The translations under genes and the position numbers were made by a program. DNA of 64,000 nucleotides from Kribbella soli (GTDB lineage Bacteria > Actinomycetota > Actinomycetes > Propionibacteriales > Kribbellaceae): positions 1 to 64,000 of the forward strand of contig NZ_SJJZ01000003.1 of the NCBI RefSeq assembly GCF_004331345.1, read 5' to 3'. Under the pieces are notes generated by a model. It did no database searches. It was not told the DNA's origin and saw only the letters and a list, made by a program, of their open reading frames with translations. This document shows positions 1 through 7,242 of the stretch, piece after piece (the stretch's first letter is position 1; each line of letters opens with the position of its first letter).

Positions 1-1
1 A

Positions 2-220
2 ATCACCGGCGCCCTCGACCTCGACACGCTCGGAGTCATCGACGCCACCGAGCTCGCACTGAACGACATCGGCAAAGTACAACTCAAAATCGCCGCACCA
101 CTGGCCGCCGACCCGTACTCCAGCAACGCCATCACCGGATCCTTCCTGCTCATCGACGCCCACGACGGGTGGACACTCGCAGCCGGAATGATCGACGACG
201 AAGAAGGGGAACTGCTGTGA
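2..220 (+). CDS. cysN: Sulfate adenylyltransferase subunit 1 (CysN), C-terminal fragment
   Basis: Only the last 72 codons lie in the window; the gene begins upstream. The fragment contains the ELALNDIG stretch and the YSSNAITGSFLLID segment typical of the C-terminal barrel of CysN, the GTPase subunit that, with CysD, makes adenosine 5'-phosphosulfate from sulfate and ATP in assimilatory sulfate reduction. Its TGA stop (218-220) overlaps the GTG start of the following chelatase gene in a GTGA junction, so the two are co-transcribed. The assignment rests on motif recognition in a short fragment; the closest alternative is a CysNC fusion, but no APS-kinase domain follows. Confidence 0.88.
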   Translation: MTGALDLDTLGVIDATELALNDIGKVQLKIAAPLAADPYSSNAITGSFLLIDAHDGWTLAAGMIDDEEGELL

Positions 221-1011
221 CTGCTCCAGCGCTCGTGATCCTCGCCCACGGCAGCCGCGATCCGCGTTCGGCCGCCACCGTCCACTCGCTCGTGAAGTGC
301 CTGCGCGAGATGCGTGACGACCTGCGGATCGAAGCCTCCTTCCTCGACCACTGCCCGCCGACGCCGTACCAGGTGATCGGCAAGCTCGCCGCCGAAGGCG
401 TCGAGGAGGTCGTCGTCCTGCCGCTGCTGCTGTCGGCCGCGTACCACGCGCGGATCGACGTACCGGCCGTCCTCGACGAGGCGCGCAGCCGGTTCCCGAA
501 CCTGCGGATCATCGCGTCCGACGTGCTCGGGTACGACGACACACTGCTCGACGTACTCGACCGCCGGATGCGCGCCGAGCTGAAGGGCGGCCGGGTGCGT
601 GAGCTGGATGCACTGGTGCTCGCGGCGGCCGGTTCGAGCGACTCGCACGCGAACGCGAGCGTCACCCGCCTCGCGCGGCTGTGGGGCCAGCGTCACCGGC
701 TCCCCGTCACCGCCGCGTTCGTCTGCGCCGCCTCGCCGTCACCGGCCGAGGCCGTGCTCCAGTGGCGCCTGGAGGGTCGCCGCCACGTGGCGGTCGGCTC
801 CCTGTTCCTCGCGCCCGGCGTACTCCCCGACCGAGCCGAATCCACCTCCCGCCGCGCCGGCGCGGTCGCGGTCTCGGCCCCCCTCGGCGTGAGCACGGAG
901 GTAGCCCGCCTGGTCCTCCTCCGCTACGGCGTAGCCGGCCTCGACCTCCTCACCCTGGAGCCGGCCCCCCGCCCCGTCATCGCCCGCCCCGAGCTGGTGC
1001 GGACGGCCTGA
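217..1011 (+). CDS. Sirohydrochlorin chelatase family protein (CbiX/SirB-like)
   Basis: The 264-residue protein starts at GTG 217, inside a GTGA overlap with cysN; an upstream in-frame ATG at 169 lies within cysN and is rejected. The N-terminus holds the HGSRDP motif (about residues 9-14) and LLLSAAYHARIDVP (about residues 70-83), both hallmarks of the type II chelatase fold with the metal-binding His. Two chelatase half-domains are present, the second more degenerate. Family members insert Fe2+ or Co2+ into sirohydrochlorin. The position behind cysN suggests it makes siroheme for sulfite reductase in the same pathway. Metal choice cannot be read from the sequence. Confidence 0.87.
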   Translation: MTAPALVILAHGSRDPRSAATVHSLVKCLREMRDDLRIEASFLDHCPPTPYQVIGKLAAEGVEEVVVLPLLLSAAYHARIDVPAVLDEARSRFPNLRIIASDVLGYDDTLLDVLDRRMRAELKGGRVRELDALVLAAAGSSDSHANASVTRLARLWGQRHRLPVTAAFVCAASPSPAEAVLQWRLEGRRHVAVGSLFLAPGVLPDRAESTSRRAGAVAVSAPLGVSTEVARLVLLRYGVAGLDLLTLEPAPRPVIARPELVRTA

Positions 1012-1016
1012 ACCTC

Positions 1017-1080
1017 CACGCAGGCAGAACCCCTACTTTGGACCCTCAAGCGGCCCATTTCCGGGGGTTCTGCCTGCGTG
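1017..1080. repeat. Inverted-repeat element, copy 1 (3' side of the DUF559 gene)
   Basis: Perfect 17-bp arms (1017-1033 and 1064-1080) enclose a 30-nt loop. Arm core is ACGCAGGCAGAACCCC. The right arm encodes part of the C-terminal tail (R-Q-N-P-R-K) of the minus-strand DUF559 gene. A related, less perfect element lies at 1983-2045 on the other side of that gene. It could act as a terminator for the convergent genes or as the end of a mobile cassette. Confidence 0.75.
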
Positions 1081-1924
1081 CCCGTCCGCTCAAGACACCT
1101 GCCAACGCCTGCGCGACCCACCCCTCGTCGAACACCACGTCCTCCCACGAGAATCGCAGCAGGGTCCAACCGCGCATGGCGAGGTTGACGTAGCGGCGGC
1201 AGTCACGGCGCAGTGCCTCGCGGGACGCGTGGTATGCGAACGAGTCAGCCTCCAGGACCAGCCGCAACTCGGGGTGGCCGAGGTCCACACGCGCGAAGAA
1301 CTCGTCGTCCGCGATCACGAACTGCGGTACGAAACCACAACACCCGGCATCAAGGACGCGACCGCGCAGCACCGACTCGAGAGCGGACGCCGCGCGCGGA
1401 TCACCCGCCTCGGCCACCCTGATCCCCCGCGCCCGCCCCGGCCCACGAACCGCGACCGCCGCTGCGAGTAGTTCGTCCCGCGTCACGACGCCCTTGCCCA
1501 GGGCCGAGTCGGCGACCGCGAGTGCCTCGCAGAACGGGAGGCTCCGCGCGCAGTCCAGGACGGTGCGAAGCGGCGTGGTCGCGCCGTCGAGTTCGGGGAC
1601 ATCGGACCAGTGAAGGGTGCATGCGAGCCGCGTCTCACGCCTTCGCCGGCGGCGCGCGACGGTGACATGGGGTTTGAGCGGCATCGTGACGACGTCCAGC
1701 CCAAGGTGCTGCGCTGCGCTCTCGTGTGACAGCACGCCGCCGTACGCTCGGGCGATTGTCAGCGGCGACGGATCGATCGGCAGGGCGTACAGGCCCTTCG
1801 CTACCCGCTTGATCCGCGCCTGCGCCAGAGCGATCCGGATCGCACGCGCGGAGACGAGTGCGTGCAGTTGCGCGAACGTCGCGCTCCCACCCGCCTTCTG
1901 CAGGACTTCAACCACGTCGGCCAC
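1046..1924 (-). CDS. AbiEi-like winged-helix / DUF559 endonuclease-fold protein
   Basis: A 292-residue protein from a GTG start. The first ~60 residues resemble the winged-helix domain of AbiEi-type antitoxins (FAQLHALVSARAIR... GLYALP). The C-terminal ~100 residues form a DUF559 domain of the PD-(D/E)xK/Vsr-like nuclease fold, with LVLEADSFAYHAS (putative D/E metal ligands) and the helix RRDCRRYVNLAMRGW. Such fusions are frequent and often multicopy in actinobacteria; their role is not established, and no AbiEii-type nucleotidyltransferase partner lies next to it. Its last codons run into the inverted repeat at 1064-1080. It is convergent with the chelatase and transcribed away from the RHH/Doc-like pair. 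No clear Shine-Dalgarno precedes the start. Confidence 0.75.
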   Translation of the reverse strand: MADVVEVLQKAGGSATFAQLHALVSARAIRIALAQARIKRVAKGLYALPIDPSPLTIARAYGGVLSHESAAQHLGLDVVTMPLKPHVTVARRRRRRETRLACTLHWSDVPELDGATTPLRTVLDCARSLPFCEALAVADSALGKGVVTRDELLAAAVAVRGPGRARGIRVAEAGDPRAASALESVLRGRVLDAGCCGFVPQFVIADDEFFARVDLGHPELRLVLEADSFAYHASREALRRDCRRYVNLAMRGWTLLRFSWEDVVFDEGWVAQALAGVLSGRARRQNPRKWAA

Positions 1925-1982
1925 CGACCAAGCGTGGCAGGGATCGCGCCGTCGCCGCGGCCGTCATCCACAGGCGGACCGC

Positions 1983-2045
1983 CACGCAGGCACAACCCCC
2001 GTCTGAGCGGTCCAACAGGCCGTTTCAAGGGGTTCCGCCTGCACG
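1983..2045. repeat. Inverted-repeat element, copy 2 (5' side of the DUF559 gene)
   Basis: Imperfect arms (1983-1999 and 2029-2045, 13 of 17 positions pair) with a 29-nt loop. It shares ACGCAGGCA, AACCCC, a GGCC-TTTC centre and GGGGTT-GCCTGC with copy 1 in the same orientation. The two elements bracket the DUF559 gene 900 bp apart. Confidence 0.65.
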
Positions 2046-2060
2046 GCCGTCCACGCTCGC

Positions 2061-2082
2061 GCTAGCGTGATATCTTGATAGC
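2061..2082 (+). promoter_or_regulatory. Promoter and candidate autoregulatory operator of the RHH gene
   Basis: TATCTT at 2071-2076 is a good -10 element placed about seven bases before ATG 2084, which predicts a leaderless mRNA. It lies inside nested dyads: TATC-TT-GATA (2071-2080), flanked by GCTA (2061-2064) and TAGC (2079-2082). Ribbon-helix-helix antitoxins usually bind short palindromes over their own -10, so this is a likely operator. Confidence 0.5.
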
Positions 2083-2083
2083 T

Positions 2084-2311
2084 ATGGCGAAGGACGGGAC
2101 CAAGAACATCTTGCTGCGGCTTGACCCGGTGCTGGCCGAGCGGTTGCAGACTGTGGCGTCGGTGGAGGGGCGTTCGGTGTCCGACGTGGCGCGTGAGGCG
2201 ATCGCGGCGTTGGTCGATCAGCGCCGGCAGGACGCGCAGTTCAGCCAGTTGCTCGAGCAGAACCTCGTCCGGCACGAGGAGTCGTTGCGCAGGCTGCGTG
2301 GAGACGACTGA
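2084..2311 (+). CDS. Ribbon-helix-helix (CopG/Arc-type) DNA-binding protein, putative antitoxin
   Basis: A 75-residue protein. KNILLRLDPVLAERLQTVA forms the beta strand and first helix, and GRSVSDVAREAIAALVDQ the second helix of a CopG/MetJ/Arc fold (about residues 5-45). The acidic C-terminal tail (residues 50-75) would be the partner-binding part if it is an antitoxin. ATG 2084 is chosen over the in-frame TTG at 2075 because a -10 element sits at the right distance for leaderless start. Its stop overlaps the start of the Doc-like/Clp-N gene by one base (TGATG), the arrangement of type II toxin-antitoxin pairs. Confidence 0.75.
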   Translation: MAKDGTKNILLRLDPVLAERLQTVASVEGRSVSDVAREAIAALVDQRRQDAQFSQLLEQNLVRHEESLRRLRGDD

Positions 2312-3408
2312 TGCGTTACCTCGGTCGGTACGACGTCCTCGCGATCGCCGCACGCGTGCTGCGGTGCGACTCCGACGACGTCGTCCGCCGATCGAACCTC
2401 GACGCGATCGATCGCGTGCTGGACGGCGTCCGGCTGACCGGCGGCCTCGCGGAATCGGCTGGAGTACTGCTCGCGGGTCTGGTCCGGGCGCGGCCGTTCG
2501 GCGGAGCCAACAGGGTGGTGGCGGTCGCGGTCGTGCTGCAGTTCGTCACGCTGAACCGGGCCGAGCTGCAACTCGAGCCGGTGGCGGACGTGGATGACCT
2601 GCTCGATCGGATCGCATCCGATGACGCCGGGTACCACGAGGCCGCTGCCTTCATTCGGAGCCGGCTCGAGCATCACCCGGTGGCGGCCGAGGACCTGCAG
2701 GAACGCCTTCGGGTCGAGCTGGTTCTCGACGAGGAGGCGCTGACCTTCGATCTCGTGCAGGACTGGTGGAGGGGAGATCCCATGTACGAACAGTTCAGCG
2801 AGCCGGCCCGCCACGTCATCGTGCTCGCGCAGGAGGAGGCGCGCAGTCTCGACCACGTGTACGTCGGCACCGAGCACCTGCTGCTCGGCCTGATCACCTT
2901 GGGCCAGGGCGTCGCGTCGCGCGTGCTCGCCGATCTGGGCATCACGGCTCCGGCGGTGCGGGATCTGGTCGTGGAGATCATCGGCCGCGGCCGGAGCGGT
3001 GCGGCTGCCGGGACGATCCCGTTCACGCCGCGCGCGAAGAGCACGTTCGAGTTCGCGTGGGGCGAGGCGCGGGCCCGTGGCGCGGAGCAGGTCGGCCCGG
3101 AGCACTTGCTCCTCGGCGTTCTCCATGACGGCGACGGGGTCGGCGGACAGATCGTCACCAAACTCGCCGAGAGCACCGACGAGGTACGCCGGAAGCTCGA
3201 GGAGCGGATGAACTGGCGCCGACGCTCGGAGGACCTCGTCGCGGGCATGCTCGCCGAGGATCCCGCCAACACGTGGACGACGTACGGCCGCCGGCATCAC
3301 CTGCTCGCCGAGCTCAACGCCGTCCTCGAAGAGAACGAGCGCCTGCACGAGCAGGTCGCCGCGCTCCGCGACCTGCTCCGGCGCCACAACATCGACCCGG
3401 ACAGCTGA
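2311..3408 (+). CDS. Fusion of a Doc/Fic-like domain with a double Clp N-terminal domain
   Basis: 365 residues. Residues 1-150 look like a small Doc-type Fic domain: helical, with RPFGGANR at 61-68 where active Doc/Fic proteins have HxFx(D/G)(A/G)N(K/G)R. The catalytic His and the acidic residue are replaced here (Arg61, Gly65), so Fic catalysis is probably lost or altered. Residues 157-300 are a Clp N-domain double repeat (MYEQFSEPARHVIVLAQEEAR, VGTEHLLLGLI, then VGPEHLLLGVL), the ClpC/ClpA substrate and adaptor-binding module, with no AAA+ domain after it. Residues 330-358 form a short coiled coil. Translationally coupled to the RHH gene. Likely partner of that protein, possibly linking it to the Clp protease system; this is inference. 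Confidence 0.65.
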   Translation: MRYLGRYDVLAIAARVLRCDSDDVVRRSNLDAIDRVLDGVRLTGGLAESAGVLLAGLVRARPFGGANRVVAVAVVLQFVTLNRAELQLEPVADVDDLLDRIASDDAGYHEAAAFIRSRLEHHPVAAEDLQERLRVELVLDEEALTFDLVQDWWRGDPMYEQFSEPARHVIVLAQEEARSLDHVYVGTEHLLLGLITLGQGVASRVLADLGITAPAVRDLVVEIIGRGRSGAAAGTIPFTPRAKSTFEFAWGEARARGAEQVGPEHLLLGVLHDGDGVGGQIVTKLAESTDEVRRKLEERMNWRRRSEDLVAGMLAEDPANTWTTYGRRHHLLAELNAVLEENERLHEQVAALRDLLRRHNIDPDS

Positions 3409-3410
3409 GC

Positions 3411-4280
3411 TCAGGTCGCGGCGAGGCGCTTCTTCTCCGTCTCGACGTCGAAGTCGGCCGCGGGCCACTCCGGGTTCAGCTCCTTGAGCGTCTCCAGGAG
3501 GATCGTGGTGACGGCCCAGTTGCGGTACCACTTGCGGTCGCTCGGGATGACGTACCAGGGCGCGTCAGGCGTGTTGCAGCGCTCGATCGCGGCCTGGTAC
3601 GCCTCCATGTAGTCCGGCCACAGCTTCCGCTCGTCGACGTCGCCCGGGTTGTACTTCCAGTACTTGGTCGGGTCGGAGAGACGCTCCTCGAGGCGGGCCT
3701 TCTGCTCGTCGGCGGAGATGTGCAGGTAGCACTTCACGATCGTCACGCCGCTCGCGGTCAGCTCGGCCTCGAACTCGTTGATCTGGTCGTACCGCCGGTT
3801 CCACACGTTCGGCGTGACCAGCTCACGGACCCGCGCGATCAGTACATCCTCGTAGTGCGACCGGTCGAAGATCCCGATCATGCCGTGCTCCGGCACCGCC
3901 TGCCGGATCCGCCACAGGAACCCGCGGCGCTTCTCGGCCGGCGTCGGCGCCTTGAAAGACGTGATCTTCAGGCCCTGCGGGTCCATCAGCCCCGCACCGT
4001 GCCGGATCACCCCGCCCTTGCCGGAGGTGTCCATCCCCTGCAGCACCAGCAGAATGCTCCGCTCGCCACCGGTCCGGCCTTCGGCGAACAGCCGCTCCTG
4101 CCAGTCCGAGACCTCGGGGCCGAGGTTCTCCAGCGCGAGCTTGCCGTCGTCCTTGGTCCCGCTGAACCCCGTCGTCGCACGCGTGTCGTACGTCGTCAGG
4201 TCCACCTCGCCGGCCGGCACCAGCAGCTGCTCCCGCAGTCCCCCACCGGCTGCCTTCTGGCCCTTCTTCTGCTTCGCCAT
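3411..4280 (-). CDS. ppk2: Polyphosphate kinase 2 family protein (polyphosphate:nucleotide phosphotransferase)
   Basis: 289 residues. Contains the PPK2 Walker A loop GMDTSGKGG (82-90), the FKAPTPAEKRRGFLWR lid region and Walker B GIFDRSHYED (136-145), followed by the Arg-rich ELVTPNVWNRRY segment. The family moves phosphate between polyphosphate and nucleotides (AMP, ADP or GDP); the nucleotide preference cannot be assigned by eye. Single-domain length is typical. ATG 4280 is preferred to 4298 because AGGA sits seven bases upstream of it. Convergent with the Doc-like/Clp-N gene, with a gap of only two bases, and unrelated to it functionally as far as can be seen. Confidence 0.85.
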   Translation of the reverse strand: MAKQKKGQKAAGGGLREQLLVPAGEVDLTTYDTRATTGFSGTKDDGKLALENLGPEVSDWQERLFAEGRTGGERSILLVLQGMDTSGKGGVIRHGAGLMDPQGLKITSFKAPTPAEKRRGFLWRIRQAVPEHGMIGIFDRSHYEDVLIARVRELVTPNVWNRRYDQINEFEAELTASGVTIVKCYLHISADEQKARLEERLSDPTKYWKYNPGDVDERKLWPDYMEAYQAAIERCNTPDAPWYVIPSDRKWYRNWAVTTILLETLKELNPEWPAADFDVETEKKRLAAT

Positions 4281-4297
4281 GAGGTCATCCTGCCTCA

Positions 4298-4570
4298 TCA
4301 GCCCGTGACTTCAGCGGCTTTACGCCGTCGTCTGGACCACAAGATCAGCTCGATCACGACGACCGCCACCAGGCAAACCACGACCGCGGCCGCACCCCAC
4401 AGGATCCCCACGAGCGCAGCCAGACACTCCTCCGCGTCGGGGGCACACCCGGTCTTGTCGTGGTACATCATCCCGATCACCGTGACGACGAGCGACACCA
4501 CGACGGTGCCGACCAGGTACGCCGCGGCGCGCAGCAACCACCGCCCGCCGCCGAGCCGCGCTCCGGCCAC
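4298..4570 (-). CDS. Small membrane protein, two transmembrane helices
   Basis: A 90-residue hydrophobic protein from GTG 4570, with membrane segments at about residues 13-34 and 52-78, a short loop holding two cysteines (C42 and C49) between them, and a basic tail (SRRRRK). No family is recognised. Third codon positions are almost all G or C, as expected for a real gene. It overlaps the next ORF upstream (4477-4749) by 94 bp in another frame, which is unusual; the two may be one four-helix protein split by a frameshift, or two separate genes. Confidence 0.5.
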   Translation of the reverse strand: MAGARLGGGRWLLRAAAYLVGTVVVSLVVTVIGMMYHDKTGCAPDAEECLAALVGILWGAAAVVVCLVAVVVIELILWSRRRRKAAEVTG

Positions 4571-4749
4571 GCGACCACTACGGCCGCCACTGCCGGCACC
4601 ACCGAGAGCAGCCCGAGCGGGAAGATCCAGTAACTGCTACCGAACCCCGACGTGTCGCGGAACTGCACGAATCCCCCGGCACCCAGCAACCCGAGCGCTA
4701 CCGCGAACAGCACCAGCGAGACGGTACGTCGCCGTCCTTCGACTCTCAT
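4477..4749 (-). CDS. Small membrane protein, possibly frameshifted into the downstream ORF
   Basis: A 90-residue ORF. The first ~62 residues encode two hydrophobic helices (SLVLFAVALGLLGAGGF and WIFPLGLLSVVPAVAAVVVAW). The remaining tail (GSAAGGG..., Cys/Arg/Ser-rich) looks like an out-of-frame read, and the codon bias there favours the frame of the 4298-4570 ORF. Either translation ends in this odd tail, or a -1/+1 shift near 4570 joins the two ORFs. No family recognised. Confidence 0.4.
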   Translation of the reverse strand: MRVEGRRRTVSLVLFAVALGLLGAGGFVQFRDTSGFGSSYWIFPLGLLSVVPAVAAVVVAWPERGSAAGGGCCAPRRTWSAPSWCRSSSR

Positions 4750-4761
4750 CGATTCAGGGAA

Positions 4762-5772
4762 TCACGCGGCACGAGCCAGTGCGATCAGGCGCGACAGGGC
4801 CCGCAGGTACTTCTTCCGGTAGCCGCCCTTCAGCATCTCGGCCGAGAACAGCTGGTCGAGCGGGACGCCGCTCGCGAGCAGCGGCAGGTTGCGGTCGTAC
4901 ATCCGGTCCGCGAGCACCACCATCCGCAACGCCACGTTCTCGTCGGTCAACGGCCGTACGTCGGTGATCGCCACCGTCTCGATCCCGTCGAGCAGGGCGC
5001 CGTACTTGCTCGGATGCAGCTCGGCCAGGTGCCGGTGCAGATCGACGAAGTGATCGCACGACGCGTTCGCCCGTACCGCGGCCTCCTGCTCGACCTTCTC
5101 GTCGGGCCACGGGTCCGGCGCCACCGGGAGCCCTCGGTGCCGGTAGTCGGGCCCGTCCACCCGCCGTACGTCGAAACGCGCGGCGAGACCCTGGATCTCG
5201 CGGAGGAACTCGATCGCCTGGAAGCGGCCCTCGCCGAGCTTGTCGGGCAACGTGTTCGAGGTCGCCGCGAACTCGACGCCGGCCTCGACCAGCTGGCCGA
5301 GCAGCCGCGAGATCAGCATCGTGTCGCCGGGATCGTCCAGCTCGAACTCGTCGATACAGATCAGCCGGTACGACGACAGCGCCTCGACCGCCGTCCGCAA
5401 CCCGAGCGCACCGACCAGGTTGGTGAGCTCGACGAACGTGCAGTACATCTTCGGGCCCGAGGACTCGTGCCACAACGAAGCGAGCAGGTGCGTCTTACCA
5501 ACGCCGAATCCGCCGTCGAGGTAGATGCCCGGTTTGTCCGGGGACTCGATCCGTCCGCGCCACCGCGACCACAGTGAAGGCGTCGGCCGCGGCTTGGCGA
5601 GCTTCTCGGCACGCGCCGACAGCACCGCGAGCGCGTCCGCCTGCGACGGCTCGTCCGGATCTGGGCGGTACGTGCCGAACCGGACATCGGCGAACCGCGG
5701 CGGCGGCACGCACTCGGACAACAGCCGATCCGGCGTCACCTCCGGCGTCCGCTCACTCAACCGCACCACCAT
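4762..5772 (-). CDS. zapE: Cell division protein ZapE (AFG1-like ATPase)
   Basis: 336 residues. P-loop GGFGVGKTH at 87-95, Walker B LICIDEFELDD at about 137-147, then TSNTLPDKLGEGRFQAIEFLREI, which matches the sensor 1 and R-finger region of the AFG1/ZapE family. In E. coli ZapE is a membrane-associated ATPase acting on the Z ring; the actinobacterial homologues are less studied. The start at ATG 5772 (MVVRLSER) is preferred to the longer form from 5850, whose N-terminus looks like untranslated leader and would reach toward the divergent promoter of the sugar operon. The downstream neighbours are the small membrane ORFs. Confidence 0.85.
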   Translation of the reverse strand: MVVRLSERTPEVTPDRLLSECVPPPRFADVRFGTYRPDPDEPSQADALAVLSARAEKLAKPRPTPSLWSRWRGRIESPDKPGIYLDGGFGVGKTHLLASLWHESSGPKMYCTFVELTNLVGALGLRTAVEALSSYRLICIDEFELDDPGDTMLISRLLGQLVEAGVEFAATSNTLPDKLGEGRFQAIEFLREIQGLAARFDVRRVDGPDYRHRGLPVAPDPWPDEKVEQEAAVRANASCDHFVDLHRHLAELHPSKYGALLDGIETVAITDVRPLTDENVALRMVVLADRMYDRNLPLLASGVPLDQLFSAEMLKGGYRKKYLRALSRLIALARAA

Positions 5773-5871
5773 GCGCCCAACCCTAAGGTCTCGCACCTTG
5801 AGCACCCACCAACCATGGACAGCCCCCTGAAATGGTCGATGCGTGCACAAAGTTGGGCTGTGGCCTTGACC

Positions 5872-5896
5872 ACTTTCTTACTTTCAGTTAGGAAGT
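5872..5896 (+). promoter_or_regulatory. ROK-type operator upstream of the sugar uptake operon
   Basis: Imperfect palindrome ACTTTCTTAC / GTTAGGAAGT (arms pair at 8 of 10 positions) located 41 bp before ATG 5937. It resembles the TTAGGAAA-TTTCCTAA type sites bound by actinobacterial ROK sugar repressors, and aligns at 16 of 25 positions with the site in front of the ROK gene itself (13327-13351). Confidence 0.5.
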
Positions 5897-5936
5897 TGTG
5901 AGTGAGGTTCGTGAGGCGAACGACGAGGAGTCTCCG

Positions 5937-7238
5937 ATGGGCGAACAGCACGTGCGGCGGCGGACGGTTCTGAAAGGGGCGGTGGGCGCGCTCGGCCTCG
6001 GGCCGGCGCTGGCCGCCTGCGGCGGGAGTGACAGCGGGGGTGGCACCACGAGCGGCGGGAAGGCCGTGGTCCGGATGTGGTCCTGGTACAACGACCAGGA
6101 GGACCAGTTCCCGAAGCTGATCAGCGCGTTCGAGGCCGCGCACAGCAACATCAAGATCGAGAACCGGATCTTCGGCACCCCGGACCAGTACCTGCCCGCG
6201 TTGCAGGCCGCGGTCGCGGGTGGCGACGTACCGGAGATCTTCGCGCCGCACACGCGGGCGCTGACCTACGGCACCGGCGGGGTGTCGGCCGACCTGAGGC
6301 AGGAGCTCGGCGACGACTTCCTGAAGGACTTCTTCGACTCGGCCAACCAGGAGTACACGCTGGACGGCAAGCAGTACGCCGTCGGCTGGATGGCGCAGAC
6401 GTTCGGGCTGTTCTACAACCCGGACATGCTCAAGGCAGCCGGCGTCGCGGAGGACGGCATCGAGACCTGGGACGACCTGATCGCGGCGGCCGCGAAGATC
6501 AAGGCGACCGGCAAGTTCCCGGTGGCGCTCAGCTGCAACCCGACCACGAGCTCGCTGGACTTCTTCCTGCCGCTGATCACGCAGGTCGCCGACGACCCGA
6601 CGTACTACCTGAAACTCGACCAGCTCAAGGACGGCGCGACGTACGAGGACCCGAAGGTGGTCCAGGCGATCGAGCTGCAGCAGAAGATCGTCAAGGCCGG
6701 CGTGTTCCAGCCCGGGACGACCGGCACCAGCGGCGACCAGGCGCCGCAGATCTTCTACACCGGGAAGTCCGCGATGCTGTTCAACGGCAGCTGGACGCCG
6801 CAGGGCCTGACCAAGGACGCGACGCCGGCGTTCAACAAGTTGTACAAGGTGATGAAGACGCCGGCGATCGCGCCCGGCAAGCGGCACTGGACGGCGAACC
6901 AGGCCGGCGCCGGGTGGGCGCTGTCGGCGACCAGCAAGAACAAGGACGCCGCGTTGGAGTTCCTGAAGTTCATGTACTCGGCCGACCAGTACTCCCCCAC
7001 CATGAACGGCTCGAACTCGATGCCGGCCACGAAGAGCGCGGCGGCCCGGATCGAGCTGCCGATCATGAAGCAGATGACGTCGTGGCTGCTCGACGGCGAC
7101 GGCTGCCCGCACATCCCGTTCGGTCCCGGCTCGGTGGCGGCCGGCGATCCGCTCGCGAAGATCTTCGACGGCAGCGGCGAGCCGGCGGCGGTCGCGAAGG
7201 CGATGCAGCAGGCGGTGCAGAACGCCAAGGGCGGCTGA
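5937..7238 (+). CDS. Sugar ABC transporter solute-binding lipoprotein (family 1)
   Basis: 433 residues. The N-terminus has a twin-arginine stretch (R7-R8-R9-T), a hydrophobic core and lipobox L-A-A-C with Cys28, so it is a Tat-type exported lipoprotein. The mature part has the family 1 periplasmic-binding-protein signatures (WSWYNDQ at the start, GGDVPEIF, AMLFNGSW, and a C-terminal helical lobe). It captures an oligosaccharide and hands it to the two permeases behind it. ATG 5937 is chosen over GTG 5898 because GAGGAG (5925-5930) sits six bases upstream. A GH1 beta-glucosidase in the same operon suggests a beta-glucoside or cello-oligosaccharide ligand; the ligand is inferred, not seen. Confidence 0.88.
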   Translation: MGEQHVRRRTVLKGAVGALGLGPALAACGGSDSGGGTTSGGKAVVRMWSWYNDQEDQFPKLISAFEAAHSNIKIENRIFGTPDQYLPALQAAVAGGDVPEIFAPHTRALTYGTGGVSADLRQELGDDFLKDFFDSANQEYTLDGKQYAVGWMAQTFGLFYNPDMLKAAGVAEDGIETWDDLIAAAAKIKATGKFPVALSCNPTTSSLDFFLPLITQVADDPTYYLKLDQLKDGATYEDPKVVQAIELQQKIVKAGVFQPGTTGTSGDQAPQIFYTGKSAMLFNGSWTPQGLTKDATPAFNKLYKVMKTPAIAPGKRHWTANQAGAGWALSATSKNKDAALEFLKFMYSADQYSPTMNGSNSMPATKSAAARIELPIMKQMTSWLLDGDGCPHIPFGPGSVAAGDPLAKIFDGSGEPAAVAKAMQQAVQNAKGG

Positions 7239-7242
7239 TCGG

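Noticed and set aside
3273..4967. 564-codon plus-strand ORF
   Set aside because: It is antisense to PPK2 and the small membrane genes; the PPK2 motifs on the other strand are decisive.
5757..7112. 451-codon minus-strand ORF opposite the binding-protein gene
   Set aside because: The plus strand has a lipobox, a ribosome site and a family 1 binding-protein fold; this frame is a shadow.
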